Origin: an uncultured Gemmatimonadota bacterium
Lineage (GTDB): Bacteria > Gemmatimonadota > Gemmatimonadetes > Gemmatimonadales > GWC2-71-9
Direction of reading: 5' to 3'
Assembly (NCBI GenBank): GCA_946887295.1
Contig: CAMPKP010000027.1
Span: 1 to 28,586, forward strand
DNA: 28,586 nt
The notes under the pieces are model-generated. The model saw only the letters and a program-made list of their open reading frames with translations. It did no database searches and was not told the DNA's origin. Numbering within the stretch: the stretch's first letter is position 1; the number at the start of each line of letters is the position of its first letter. Of the stretch, positions 16,890 to 24,560 are shown piece after piece. Position numbers and translations under genes: made by a program.

Positions 16890-17306
16890 TCAATTGTCCC
16901 AGTGCTGGTGACGCGAGTCGTGATCGTCGCCGCAGTCCTCGTAGTAGTGGCCGTTCCGCTCCCATACGACGATCGTGTGCATGCCGCGGCGATGTCCCAC
17001 CGGCCGGTCGTAGTACCGGCCCTCCCAGACGTAGAGGGTGATCGGGCGGTAGCCCCGCCGGCTCCAGTGCCTGGCCGCGCGGTGGCGGTGGACTCGCTCG
17101 ACCACGACGGTCCGCGGACGCTCGACCACGACTACGCGCCGCTCGGTCGGCCGGCGGTAGGTGGAGTAACCGTCACGGATGACGACCTGGCCCGCGACCG
17201 GTCCGCTCCGGACCACTACTCCGGCCTCGACCCGCTGAGCCTGAAGCGGAACGGCGGCGCACAGCAACCCGGCGATCAACGACGAGACCACGACGCTGGT
17301 TCTCAT
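16890..17306 (-). CDS. Small secreted Arg/Val/His-rich protein of unknown function
   Basis: 138 residues from the ATG at 17306, with GAGGG just upstream and a good signal peptide (TSVVVSSLIAGLLCAAVPLQAQ). The mature part is unusual: a Val/Arg-rich run (ERRVVVVERPRTVVVERVHR), then an aromatic-rich segment (ITLYVWEGRYYDRPVG, TIVVWERNGHYYEDC) and a His/Asp-rich end (DCGDDHDSRHQHWDN). The HxxRxW pattern and acidic/His tail could bind metal, which is speculation. I recognise no family. It is probably periplasmic or secreted. Followed by the strong hairpin at 16801-16836. Confidence 0.7.
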   Translation of the reverse strand: MRTSVVVSSLIAGLLCAAVPLQAQRVEAGVVVRSGPVAGQVVIRDGYSTYRRPTERRVVVVERPRTVVVERVHRHRAARHWSRRGYRPITLYVWEGRYYDRPVGHRRGMHTIVVWERNGHYYEDCGDDHDSRHQHWDN

Positions 17307-17370
17307 ATAGCCCTCGAGTTGGGATCTGGGATGACTGCGGCTCCCTGAAATGCGAGGGCTGTGCCAATCA

Positions 17371-17649
17371 TTAACTCCGTGTGGCAGTTCGCTTTCGCGA
17401 AATGCGCCGGGGCGGCGACGTCCTCTCCGGCAGACGGGTAGGGAGCACCCGGCCGGAGGCGGCGACCAGCTCTGCAGCATCCTGCGCGTCCACCCAGTCG
17501 CAGATGATGCGGAAGGCCGTGTCTCGATCGAGATCGAACCGGCGCATCAGGTAGGGCAGGGCGCCGTACATGTTGCTGCGGCCACCGGCGCGGAGGCGGC
17601 GGAGGAAGGTATGGCAGCGATGGAGGCGGTCTCCTGAGCTCTTTTTCAT
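17371..17649 (-). CDS. Small hypothetical protein
   Basis: 92 residues if started at the ATG at 17649; the open frame continues to 17790, but the upstream part overlaps promoter-like sequence. It reads MKKSSGDRLHRCHTFLRRLR, then a compact helical segment (GALPYLMRRFDLDRDTAFRI, then ICDWVDAQDAAELVAASGR) and a Pro/Arg-rich tail. The well-formed helical middle argues for a real protein, but the family is not recognised and no clear ribosome binding site precedes the ATG. A promoter-like pair for this strand lies at 17700-17728. Moderate confidence as a gene. Confidence 0.5.
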   Translation of the reverse strand: MKKSSGDRLHRCHTFLRRLRAGGRSNMYGALPYLMRRFDLDRDTAFRIICDWVDAQDAAELVAASGRVLPTRLPERTSPPRRISRKRTATRS

Positions 17650-17699
17650 GCGGTAAGTGCTTGGGGAATAAACGGTTGCTTGATTATTACAGACCCCCG

Positions 17700-17728
17700 A
17701 ATATAAGCCGAACCGGGGGACGGCGCAA
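17700..17728 (-). promoter_or_regulatory. Candidate promoter for the small minus-strand gene
   Basis: Read on the minus strand, TTGCGC (17723-17728) is 17 bases before TATATT (17700-17705), which would start transcription about 45 bp before the ATG at 17649. The -35 element is weak (three of six) but the -10 is good, and this is the most AT-rich patch of the area. A possible plus-strand pair, TTGATT (17680-17685) and TATAAG (17702-17707) with a 16-base spacer, overlaps it. Confidence 0.4.
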
Positions 17729-17764
17729 TCGGACCAGCCGTCCTGGCCGTTGGCGTCTGCCTCC

Positions 17765-17793
17765 TTGACACGGTCCCGGACGCGGCTCATACT
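17765..17793 (+). promoter_or_regulatory. Promoter for fae: TTGACA-17-CATACT
   Basis: A perfect -35 TTGACA at 17765-17770 is followed after 17 bases by CATACT at 17788-17793 (four of six of the sigma-70 -10 consensus). The start of transcription would be near 17800, giving a 5' leader of about 166 nt before the fae start. This is the best sigma-70-type promoter I noticed in the window. Within the leader CCCGC (17834-17838) and GCGGG (17844-17848) can form a small hairpin; I do not recognise any riboswitch class. Confidence 0.7.
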
Positions 17794-17965
17794 AGGGGCC
17801 GCTCAAGACTTACGCGCTGCCCTGCACGAGCTACCCGCCTCTCGCGGGACTGCGTGGCTCATTCCCCACGTCGCTCCGGTCGGATAACTCTTCGCCTCGT
17901 CGAGCTGCGCTATGTTTCGCCAGATCCTCTCGTTCTTCACTAGTAAAGCCACTATGGAGGCAGGT

Positions 17966-18478
17966 ATGGCCGCGGAATTCTTCATCGGTGAATCGCTGGT
18001 CGGCGAAGGCAACGAAGTCGCTCACATCGACCTGATCATCGGCTCCAAGGGCGGCCCGGCCGGCGCCGCGTTCACCCAGGCGCTGTCCCGTAACACCGAT
18101 GGCTTCACCACGCTGCTCGCCGTCGTCACGCCGAACCTCGCCGCGAAGCCCGACACCGTCCTCTTCAACAAGGTCACCATCAAGGGCGCCAAGCAGGCCG
18201 TGCAGATGTTCGGACCGGCGCAGGCCGCCGTGGCGCGCGCGGTGGTGGACTCGGTGGCCGAGGGCGTCATCTCCAAGGCGCAGGCCAACGACCTCTGCAT
18301 CCTGGTGGGCGTGTTCATCCACTGGCAGGCCGAAGACGACAAGAAGATCTACCAGTACAACTACCAGGCGGTGAAGGAGTCGATCGCCCGGGCGCTCCAG
18401 GGCAAGCCGACCGTGGACGAGGTCCTCCAGAAGTACAAGGCCGCGCGGCATCCGTTCGCCGGCGGCGCCGAAGGCTGA
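17966..18478 (+). CDS. fae: Formaldehyde-activating enzyme
   Basis: 170 residues, the usual family length, from the ATG at 17966 with GGAGG six bases upstream. In-frame ATGs at 17912 and 17954 lie in the leader and are not supported by the family start. Fae condenses formaldehyde with tetrahydromethanopterin to give methylene-H4MPT, in the cytoplasm, and is generally abundant in C1-oxidising bacteria. Landmarks: [20 protein letters not shown] with the presumed catalytic His20 (equivalent of the family His17), GGPAGAAF, and the AVVTPNL and [18 protein letters not shown] segments. It is separated from the rest of the C1 genes by a terminator-like hairpin and has its own strong promoter, which fits higher expression. 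Confidence 0.95.
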   Translation: MAAEFFIGESLVGEGNEVAHIDLIIGSKGGPAGAAFTQALSRNTDGFTTLLAVVTPNLAAKPDTVLFNKVTIKGAKQAVQMFGPAQAAVARAVVDSVAEGVISKAQANDLCILVGVFIHWQAEDDKKIYQYNYQAVKESIARALQGKPTVDEVLQKYKAARHPFAGGAEG

Positions 18479-18509
18479 TCGCTACAGTCCCGCTGTTTCT
18501 GCATTCCGG

Positions 18510-18550
18510 CGAGGGGCGGCCCGCTTCCGGGCGCGCCCCTCGTTTGTTCC
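18510..18550 (+). terminator. Terminator-like hairpin between fae and mtdB
   Basis: The stem CGAGGGGCG (18510-18518) pairs with CGCCCCTCG (18534-18542); inside it GCCCG pairs with CGGGC around a CTTC loop, with one bulged G. It is followed by TTTGTTCC. This fits a rho-independent terminator on the plus strand, placed 32 bp after the fae stop. Partial read-through would supply mtdB and the later genes at lower levels; I see no clear second promoter in the remaining 35 bp. Confidence 0.75.
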
Positions 18551-18584
18551 CTGGACCGTGCGACCGAGAAAGAGTCTCCCGTTG

Positions 18585-19457
18585 ATGCGTAAGCTTCTGC
18601 TGCAACTCGACACCTCCCGTCTGCCGAGCGTCTTCGACCAGGTGGTGGCGTACGACGCCGGCGCCGACGACATCATGAGCTACGGCGGCGTCATCGAGAC
18701 CGACGTCCGCGACCTCATCCACGGCTGCATCTTCACCCGGGGGCCGAAAGACCTGCACAACACCGCCGTGTGGATCGGCGGCAGCAACATGTCGGCCGGG
18801 GAGCAGGTCCTCGCCATGGCGCAGGACGCGGTCTTCCCGCCGTTCACCGTCTCCATGATGCTCGACTCGAACGGCTCCAACACCACGGCGGTGGCCGCCG
18901 TGGTGAAGATCGAGGAGACGCTGGGCGGCCTGGAGGGCAAGAAGGTCCTGATCCTCGCCGGCACCGGCCCGGTGGGCCAGCGCGCGGCGGGCCTCCTCGC
19001 CAAGGACGGCGCCAGGGTCACCATCACGTCCCGCAAGCCGGAGCAGGGCGAGAAGGCGCGCCAGTTCATCAGCGCGAGGTTCAACGTCCAGGTCGAGGCC
19101 ACGACCATGAACGACCCCGCGGCGCTGCCCGAGCTGTGCAAGGACATCGACGTCCTGCTCAACTCGGGACCGGCAGGGGTGCAGATGGTGCCCCGGTCCG
19201 TGTGGACCTCCGCGAAGTCCCTGAAGGTGGCCGTGGACCTCAACGCCGTCCCCCCTCTCGGGATCGAGGGCATCGAGGTGAACGACGCGGGCGTCACCCG
19301 TGACGGCGTCGTCGTCTTCGGCGCCTTCGGGGTGGGGAACTTCAAGACCAAGCTGCACAAGGCGTGCGTGGCCCGCCTCTTCACGCGGAACGATCTGGTG
19401 CTCGACGCCGAGACGATCGCGGAGATAGCGCGGGAGCTGATCGCCAAGAAGCGGTAG
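18585..19457 (+). CDS. mtdB: NAD(P)-dependent methylene-H4MPT dehydrogenase (MtdB type)
   Basis: 290 residues from the ATG at 18585 (RKLLLQLDTSRLPSVFDQVV); an earlier CTG/TTG start is possible because the ribosome site is weak. The family oxidises methylene-H4MPT to methenyl-H4MPT with NAD(P). Landmarks: VAYDAGADDIMSYGGV at the pterin-binding end, FTRGPKDLHNTAVWIGGSN, and the dinucleotide-binding VLILAGTGPVGQRAAGLLAK with GTGPVG at 126-131 followed by TSRK, where the Ser-Arg after the second strand could favour NADP. MtdB and the related MtdA cannot be separated rigorously by eye, but the cluster of fae, fhc and mch favours the H4MPT enzyme. Four bases separate it from the next gene. Confidence 0.88.
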   Translation: MRKLLLQLDTSRLPSVFDQVVAYDAGADDIMSYGGVIETDVRDLIHGCIFTRGPKDLHNTAVWIGGSNMSAGEQVLAMAQDAVFPPFTVSMMLDSNGSNTTAVAAVVKIEETLGGLEGKKVLILAGTGPVGQRAAGLLAKDGARVTITSRKPEQGEKARQFISARFNVQVEATTMNDPAALPELCKDIDVLLNSGPAGVQMVPRSVWTSAKSLKVAVDLNAVPPLGIEGIEVNDAGVTRDGVVVFGAFGVGNFKTKLHKACVARLFTRNDLVLDAETIAEIARELIAKKR

Positions 19458-19461
19458 TCCC

Positions 19462-20517
19462 ATGCCGAGCGTAGTGGGGATCGATGCCGGCACCGTCAGT
19501 CTCGACATATGCGGCCTGACGGACGGACGCCTCTCGCTCGATCTCAGCCGGCCCACCCCGGACGTGATCGCGGATCCCGATGGCTTCATCGCCGGCCTGT
19601 CCGCCGGCGGTCGGCCCGACCTGGTGGTCGCGCCCTCGGGCTACGGAGTCCCGTTGCGGTCCGCGAGCGACGCCGACGATGCGGACCTCCGTCTCGCGTT
19701 CCTGGCGGCACGGGGGGAGCGCGGCGGAATCGGCGGCCTCCGCCGGCTGGTGCGTCGACTGGCCGCCTCCGGGCTTCCCGTCGTGCTCACGCCGGGCGTG
19801 ATGCACCTCGACACCGTGCCGGCGCATCGCAAGATCAACCGCGTGGACCTCGGCACCGCGGACAAGGTCGGCGCCACGGCGCTGGCGATCGAGGACCACC
19901 GGCAGCGGACCGGCAGGCCCATGGAGGAGATCTCCCTGATCCTGCTCGAGCTGGGCGGCGCCTTCACCGCGGCGGTCGCGGTGGACCGGGGACAGATCGT
20001 GGACGGGCTGGGCGGCACCAGCGGGCCGATGGGCTGGCGGGCCGCGGGCGCGCTGGACGGCGAGGTGGCGTTCCTGGCGGGCACCGTGAACAAGGCCCTC
20101 CTCTTCCGGGGCGGTGCCGAGTCGGTCGCGCGATGGTCGCCGCAGGGGCGGGCGCTGGCCGTGGCCGCCTACATCGACGGCGCCGTCAAGGCGGTGGCCC
20201 AGCTGAGGACCTCCGCGCCGCGTGCGGAGGAGGTCCTGGTGTCGGGGCGGGTCGCCGACGACGGCGCGCTGCTGGAGCGGCTGCAGGCGGCGCTGGCCGG
20301 CGTCGTCGCGGTGCGCAGGCTCGAGGGGTTCGCGCACGTCGCGAAGCAGGGAGCGCAGGGGGCCGCGCTCCTGGCCGACGGGCTCGCGGGAGGACGGCAC
20401 GAGGCGCTGGTGAAGCGCCTCCGAATTCGGGAGGCCCGGGGCACCGTGCTCGATCATCTCCACGTCATCACGCCCGCGACGGCCCGCCGCCGACTGGGTA
20501 TCGAGCCCCATGGCTGA
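19462..20517 (+). CDS. DUF1464-type predicted kinase (actin-like ATPase fold)
   Basis: 351 residues. The N-terminus VVGIDAGTVSLDICGL is the phosphate-1 loop of the acetate-kinase/actin ATPase superfamily. HRKINRVDLGTADKV (~122-136) and LLELGGAFTAAVAV ... DGLGGTSGPMGW (~161-192) match the DUF1464 family (COG2441, named 'predicted butyrate kinase' without proof). The reaction is unknown. It sits between mtdB and an ATP-grasp gene inside the C1 module, so a role in making or modifying the pterin or methylofuran cofactor, or phosphorylating a precursor, is more likely here than butyrate metabolism; that is inference from context. Overlaps the next gene by 8 nt. Confidence 0.75.
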   Translation: MPSVVGIDAGTVSLDICGLTDGRLSLDLSRPTPDVIADPDGFIAGLSAGGRPDLVVAPSGYGVPLRSASDADDADLRLAFLAARGERGGIGGLRRLVRRLAASGLPVVLTPGVMHLDTVPAHRKINRVDLGTADKVGATALAIEDHRQRTGRPMEEISLILLELGGAFTAAVAVDRGQIVDGLGGTSGPMGWRAAGALDGEVAFLAGTVNKALLFRGGAESVARWSPQGRALAVAAYIDGAVKAVAQLRTSAPRAEEVLVSGRVADDGALLERLQAALAGVVAVRRLEGFAHVAKQGAQGAALLADGLAGGRHEALVKRLRIREARGTVLDHLHVITPATARRRLGIEPHG

Positions 20518-21664
20518 GCCGCATCGCCTGCTCCTCCTGGCCGGCATCACGACGCGCCCCATGGCCTCCTCGGCCGCCCGGGCGGGCTGGGCCGTGACGG
20601 CGGTGGATGCCTTCGGCGACCTCGACCTCCAGGCCTGCGCGCGAGTAGTCGTGCTCCCGCGCGAAGTCGGCTTTCACCCCGCCGCGGCGGCCGCGGCAGC
20701 CCGCGGACTTCCCGCCGCGGCCGTCGCCTACACCTCCAACTTCGAGAATCATCCAGCCGCGGTCGGGGCGCTCGCCGCCGGCCGGCGCCTGCTGGGCAAC
20801 CCGCCCGGGGTGCTCGAGCGGGTGCGCGACCCGGTCGCGCTGATGCTCGTGCTCCGGGCGGGCGGCTTCGAGACTCCGGTGACCCGGACGCGCCCGCCGC
20901 GCCCAGGCGCCGGCGGACCGCGCCGATGGCTGCTCAAGCCCCGCCGCTCGGGAGGCGGCCACGGCACCTCCGCATGGCGTCCGGGCCGAGCGGTCCGCCG
21001 GCATCAATACCTGCAGGAGCGCATCCCGGGGATCCCCGGCTCGCTGGTGTTTCTGGCCGACGGCAGCAGGGCGCTGCCGCTGGCCCTGACCCGGCAGATC
21101 GTCGGCGAGCGCAGGTTCGGCGCCGGTGGATTCCGGTACTGCGGCAGCCTGGTCGGTGGCGGGGAGCTGTTCCCCGCGGAGCAGCTGGTCCGCGACCGTG
21201 CGAGCGCCATGGCGGAGGCCGTGACCCGGGAATTCGGCCTCGTCGGATTGAACGGCATCGACTTCGTCGCGCGGTCGGGGGTGCCCTGGCCGATCGAGGT
21301 CAACCCGCGCTGGTCCGCCTCCATGGAGCTGCTCGAGCTGCCGCGGGGCACTCCGCTCTTCGCCCTGCACGCCAGGGCCTGCGCCCGGTCGCTTCCCCGC
21401 GCCGGGCCGCGTCAGCCGGCCGGGGTCCGCGGCAAGGCGGTGGTCTTCGCGCGGCGCGCCGTGGCCGCGGGCGACACGCGCACCTGGCTGGCCGACGCGC
21501 ACATCGCCGACATTCCCCAGCCAGGTGCGCGGATACTCCGCGGCCGGCCGATCTGCACGGTCTTCGCCTCGGCGAGCACCGTCAGCGGCTGCCTGCGCGG
21601 CCTCGCTTCCCGCGCCGCCGCGATCTACCGGGCCGTCGAGCCCGTGGCGCGAGGCGCGGCATGA
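20510..21664 (+). CDS. ATP-grasp ligase-like protein of the C1 cluster
   Basis: 384 residues; the start overlaps the previous gene by 8 nt. An N-terminal Rossmann-like half is followed by an ATP-grasp fold: WLLKPRRSGGGHGTSAW (nucleotide-binding strand and Gly-rich loop), QYLQERIPGIPGSLVFLADG, and the metal-binding FVARSGVPWPIEVNPRWSAS with the E-x-N-P-R signature. ATP-grasp enzymes join a carboxylate to an amine or thiol at the cost of ATP. Genes of this COG2232-like kind occur in bacterial H4MPT clusters, but their substrate is not settled; it could act in methanopterin or methylofuran assembly. The next gene, fhcB, starts on this gene's stop (ATGA). Confidence 0.75.
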   Translation: MAEPHRLLLLAGITTRPMASSAARAGWAVTAVDAFGDLDLQACARVVVLPREVGFHPAAAAAAARGLPAAAVAYTSNFENHPAAVGALAAGRRLLGNPPGVLERVRDPVALMLVLRAGGFETPVTRTRPPRPGAGGPRRWLLKPRRSGGGHGTSAWRPGRAVRRHQYLQERIPGIPGSLVFLADGSRALPLALTRQIVGERRFGAGGFRYCGSLVGGGELFPAEQLVRDRASAMAEAVTREFGLVGLNGIDFVARSGVPWPIEVNPRWSASMELLELPRGTPLFALHARACARSLPRAGPRQPAGVRGKAVVFARRAVAAGDTRTWLADAHIADIPQPGARILRGRPICTVFASASTVSGCLRGLASRAAAIYRAVEPVARGAA

Positions 21665-22917
21665 GCGCCGATCGGGTGCTTCGATCCGTCACCTGTCTGG
21701 GCTGCGGCTGCGGCTGCGACGATCTCACCGTGCGGGTGCGAGGCGGGCGAATCGCCGAGCTCGACCCGCCCTGCCCCTTGGCGAGGCGCTGGTTCGGCGA
21801 CGGAATCGTGCCCTCGGAGACCCGGGTGGACGGAGGGACCGCAACCCTGGAACAGGCGATCGAAGCCGCGGCCTCTGTCCTGGCGGGCGCGGAACGACCG
21901 ATGGTGCTCATCGCGCCCGACCTCACGACCGAGGCGCAGCGCTCCGCGATCGCGGTGGCGGATCTGCTCCGTGCCGAGGTGGACGGAGCGACATCGGATT
22001 CTGCGGCGGAGGGAATCCTCGCGGCACAGCGGCGCGGGCGCGCCACGGCCACTCTGGGTGAGATCAGGAACCGGGCGGACGTGGTGCTCTTCTGGGCCGT
22101 CGATCCCGGCGATCGCTACCCCCGGTACCTGGAGCGCTACGCGGCGGCCGATTCGGCGACTCACGTTCGCCGGCGGACTCTGCTCTCCGTATCGGTGGGT
22201 GACGAGCGGGGCCCGGCCGGCGCGGAGCATCATGCCGAATTCGAGCCCGATCAGGAAGTGGACGCCCTTGCCATCATGCTGGCCACGGTGCGCGAGCAGG
22301 GAATCGGTGAAGTGCCGCCGCCCTTCCGCCGAGCCGTCACGCTGGCGGCGCGTCTGATGGAGGGCGGGTACGTCGCCATCGTCCACGACGCGGAGTCGCG
22401 CAGCGGCGGCATCCATGGGCAGCGGACCGAGAGCCTGGTGGCGCTGGCGCAGGCCCTCAACGGGCCGACGCGCGCCGCGCTCAGCAGCCTGCGGTCGGGA
22501 GGGAACCGCTCCGGAGCCGAAGCGGCGCTCACCTGGCAGACCGGCTATCCCCTGCGGGTGAGCTTCCGGGACGGCCACCCTCGATCGCGCCCGGGGCGAT
22601 CGGGCCTCGATCGACTCCGCACGGGCGCGGTGGACGCCCTGTTGGTGGCGGGCTCGGCCGCTGCCCTGGGAGCGCCTGCGCTCGATCTCGGCCGGACTGC
22701 CGGCGTCGTGATCGGACCCGGCGCGAGCGGAGTGCCCGGTGCGCGCGTGGCGATCGACACCGGCGTAGCCGGGATCCACGAGGCGGGGACCGGCTATCGC
22801 ATGGACGAGGTCCCTCTTCCCCTGACGCCGGTCATCGAGGGCGTCCGCGGCGCGGCCGGCACGCTCGGGCTCCTGCTCGCCGCGCTTCGCGGGCGTGCAG
22901 TGGGAAGGCTCCAATGA
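21661..22917 (+). CDS. fhcB: Formyltransferase/hydrolase complex subunit B (FwdB/FmdB homologue)
   Basis: 418 residues, ATGA overlap with the gene before. It is the bacterial relative of the tungsten/molybdenum subunit of formylmethanofuran dehydrogenase. The N-terminus keeps VTCLGCGCGCDDLTV, giving Cys at 12, 15, 17 and 19, and another Cys38 (DPPCPLARRWF); C12-x2-C15-x3-C19...C38 fits the [4Fe-4S] pattern of FwdB. In contrast, the catalytic Cys or Sec of FwdB (ST-C-EAQ context) is replaced: the sequence reads APDLTTEAQRSAIAVAD, with Thr90 at that place. So it should not oxidise formate at a metal centre and probably has a structural role in the Fhc hydrolase complex, as accepted for bacterial Fhc. 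Expected partners fhcA, fhcD and fhcC follow directly. Confidence 0.88.
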   Translation: MSADRVLRSVTCLGCGCGCDDLTVRVRGGRIAELDPPCPLARRWFGDGIVPSETRVDGGTATLEQAIEAAASVLAGAERPMVLIAPDLTTEAQRSAIAVADLLRAEVDGATSDSAAEGILAAQRRGRATATLGEIRNRADVVLFWAVDPGDRYPRYLERYAAADSATHVRRRTLLSVSVGDERGPAGAEHHAEFEPDQEVDALAIMLATVREQGIGEVPPPFRRAVTLAARLMEGGYVAIVHDAESRSGGIHGQRTESLVALAQALNGPTRAALSSLRSGGNRSGAEAALTWQTGYPLRVSFRDGHPRSRPGRSGLDRLRTGAVDALLVAGSAAALGAPALDLGRTAGVVIGPGASGVPGARVAIDTGVAGIHEAGTGYRMDEVPLPLTPVIEGVRGAAGTLGLLLAALRGRAVGRLQ

Positions 22918-24560
22918 GCGGCAGGTCCCGGCTCCGGATCGTGGGCGGCACCCTGTACGATCCCGCCAACGGTGTGGACGGCGAGGAGCGCGACATCTGC
23001 ATCGAGGACGGCCGGATCGCGGCCTCGCTGCCGGACGGCGTCCCGACCCTGAATGCCCGCGGCATGGTCGTGATGCCCGGCGGGGTCGATATCCACGCGC
23101 ACTTCGCGAGCTCGAGCTGCAATCACGCGCGTCGGCTCATTCCCGACGAGCACGCCGCCGACCCGGTCGTCGCCCCGGAGCTGATCGAGGGCGAGCTCCG
23201 CTCCGGGAGCGGCGGCACGGTTCCCAGCTCCTTCGCGACGGGCTACCGATACGCCGGGCTGGGATACACCACCGCGTTCGACGCCGCCGTTGCCCCGCTG
23301 CTCGCGCGTCACAGCCACGCCGAGCTGGACGACACCCCCTGCCTGGACGGCGGCATCTTCGCCCTGATGGGCAACGACGAGTATCTCCTGCGCCAGATCG
23401 AGGGTGGCGAGCGGCAGCGAGCGCGAGACTACGTCGCCTGGCTGCTCGGCGCGGCTGGCGCCTACGCGGTGAAGATCGTGAACCCCGGCGGCGTCGAGGC
23501 GTGGAAGACGGGCCAGCGGAATCTGACCGGCCTCGACGACGAGGTCTCCGGCCGCAAGGTGACGCCACGCGCCATTCTCGAGACGCTCACCGACGCCGCC
23601 AACCGCCTCGGCCTGCCCCATCCGGTGCACATCCACTGCAACAATCTCGGTGTCGCCGGCAACGCGCCGACGACGCTCGCCACGATGCAGGCGCTGGCGG
23701 GGCAGCGGGCCCACTTCACCCATCTCCAGTTCCACTGCTACGGCGGGGAGCGCGGCAAGAGCTGGTCGTCCGCGGCCGCCGCGGTGATCGAGTACGTCAA
23801 CGCTCACCCGGAGGTGAGCGTGGACGTGGGGCAGGTCATGTTCGGGCCCGCCATGACGATCACGGCCGACGCGCCGGTCGAGTACCTGTTGCACAAGAGC
23901 AGCGGCCGCCGCTGGACCAACATCGACATCGAGCTCGAGAGCGGCTGCGGGATCGTGCCGCTGACCTACAAGGAGAAGGCCGCGGTCTCCGCTCTTCAGT
24001 GGACGGTGGGCCTGGAGCTGTTTCTTCTGAGCGGGGACCCGTGGCGGGTGGTCCTCTCCACCGACCATCCGAACGGGGCGTCGTTCCGCTCCTACCCCGC
24101 GCTCATCCAGCTGCTGATGGATCGCGCCGTCCGGGACGAGCAGATCAAGCGGCTGAATCCCCGATTTCTCGCCGGCAGTGCGCTGGCGGACGGGCTGGCC
24201 CGGGAGTACACCCTCAACGAGATCGCCATAGTGACGCGCGCCGGGCCGGCGCGGCTGCTGGGGCTGCGCGACAAGGGCCACCTCGGCGTGGGCGCCGACG
24301 CGGATGTCACCGTCTACAGCCGCGACCCCGACATCGCGAAGATGTTCTCGACGCCGCGCTACGTCGTGAAGGGCGGGAGCCTCGTCGTCGAGGAGGGACA
24401 GCTGCGGCGCACCCCGGCCGGAAAGCGGCTGCGGCTGGCTCCGGGGTACGACGACACGGTCCTGCGCGATCTGCGGAAGCACTTCGAGGCGTACTCGACG
24501 GTGTCGTTCGACAACTATCCCGTGCGCGGCCTCCGCGACGCGCCGCTGGGGACCCCGTGA
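22914..24560 (+). CDS. fhcA: Formyltransferase/hydrolase complex subunit A (FwdA/FmdA-like amidohydrolase)
   Basis: 548 residues, ATGA overlap with fhcB. An amidohydrolase-fold subunit that hydrolyses formyl-methylofuran to formate and the free cofactor. The metal site is complete by eye: GGVDIHAHF (His61, His63), a Lys at 187 in AYAVKIVNPG that could be carboxylated, HIHCNNLG (His239/His241), FTHLQFHCYGG (His270/His274) and STDHPNG (Asp384). The binuclear site with a carboxylated Lys is known for the archaeal FwdA; that this protein has it is inferred from the conserved residues. The TYKEKAA segment near 351 is family-typical. The gene order B-A-D-C is the common bacterial one. Confidence 0.93.
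   Translation: MSGRSRLRIVGGTLYDPANGVDGEERDICIEDGRIAASLPDGVPTLNARGMVVMPGGVDIHAHFASSSCNHARRLIPDEHAADPVVAPELIEGELRSGSGGTVPSSFATGYRYAGLGYTTAFDAAVAPLLARHSHAELDDTPCLDGGIFALMGNDEYLLRQIEGGERQRARDYVAWLLGAAGAYAVKIVNPGGVEAWKTGQRNLTGLDDEVSGRKVTPRAILETLTDAANRLGLPHPVHIHCNNLGVAGNAPTTLATMQALAGQRAHFTHLQFHCYGGERGKSWSSAAAAVIEYVNAHPEVSVDVGQVMFGPAMTITADAPVEYLLHKSSGRRWTNIDIELESGCGIVPLTYKEKAAVSALQWTVGLELFLLSGDPWRVVLSTDHPNGASFRSYPALIQLLMDRAVRDEQIKRLNPRFLAGSALADGLAREYTLNEIAIVTRAGPARLLGLRDKGHLGVGADADVTVYSRDPDIAKMFSTPRYVVKGGSLVVEEGQLRRTPAGKRLRLAPGYDDTVLRDLRKHFEAYSTVSFDNYPVRGLRDAPLGTP

Noticed and set aside
17800..17965. Possible riboswitch in the fae leader
   Set aside because: Only one small hairpin (CCCGC/GCGGG) is visible and no known aptamer motif is recognised; reported only as a long leader.
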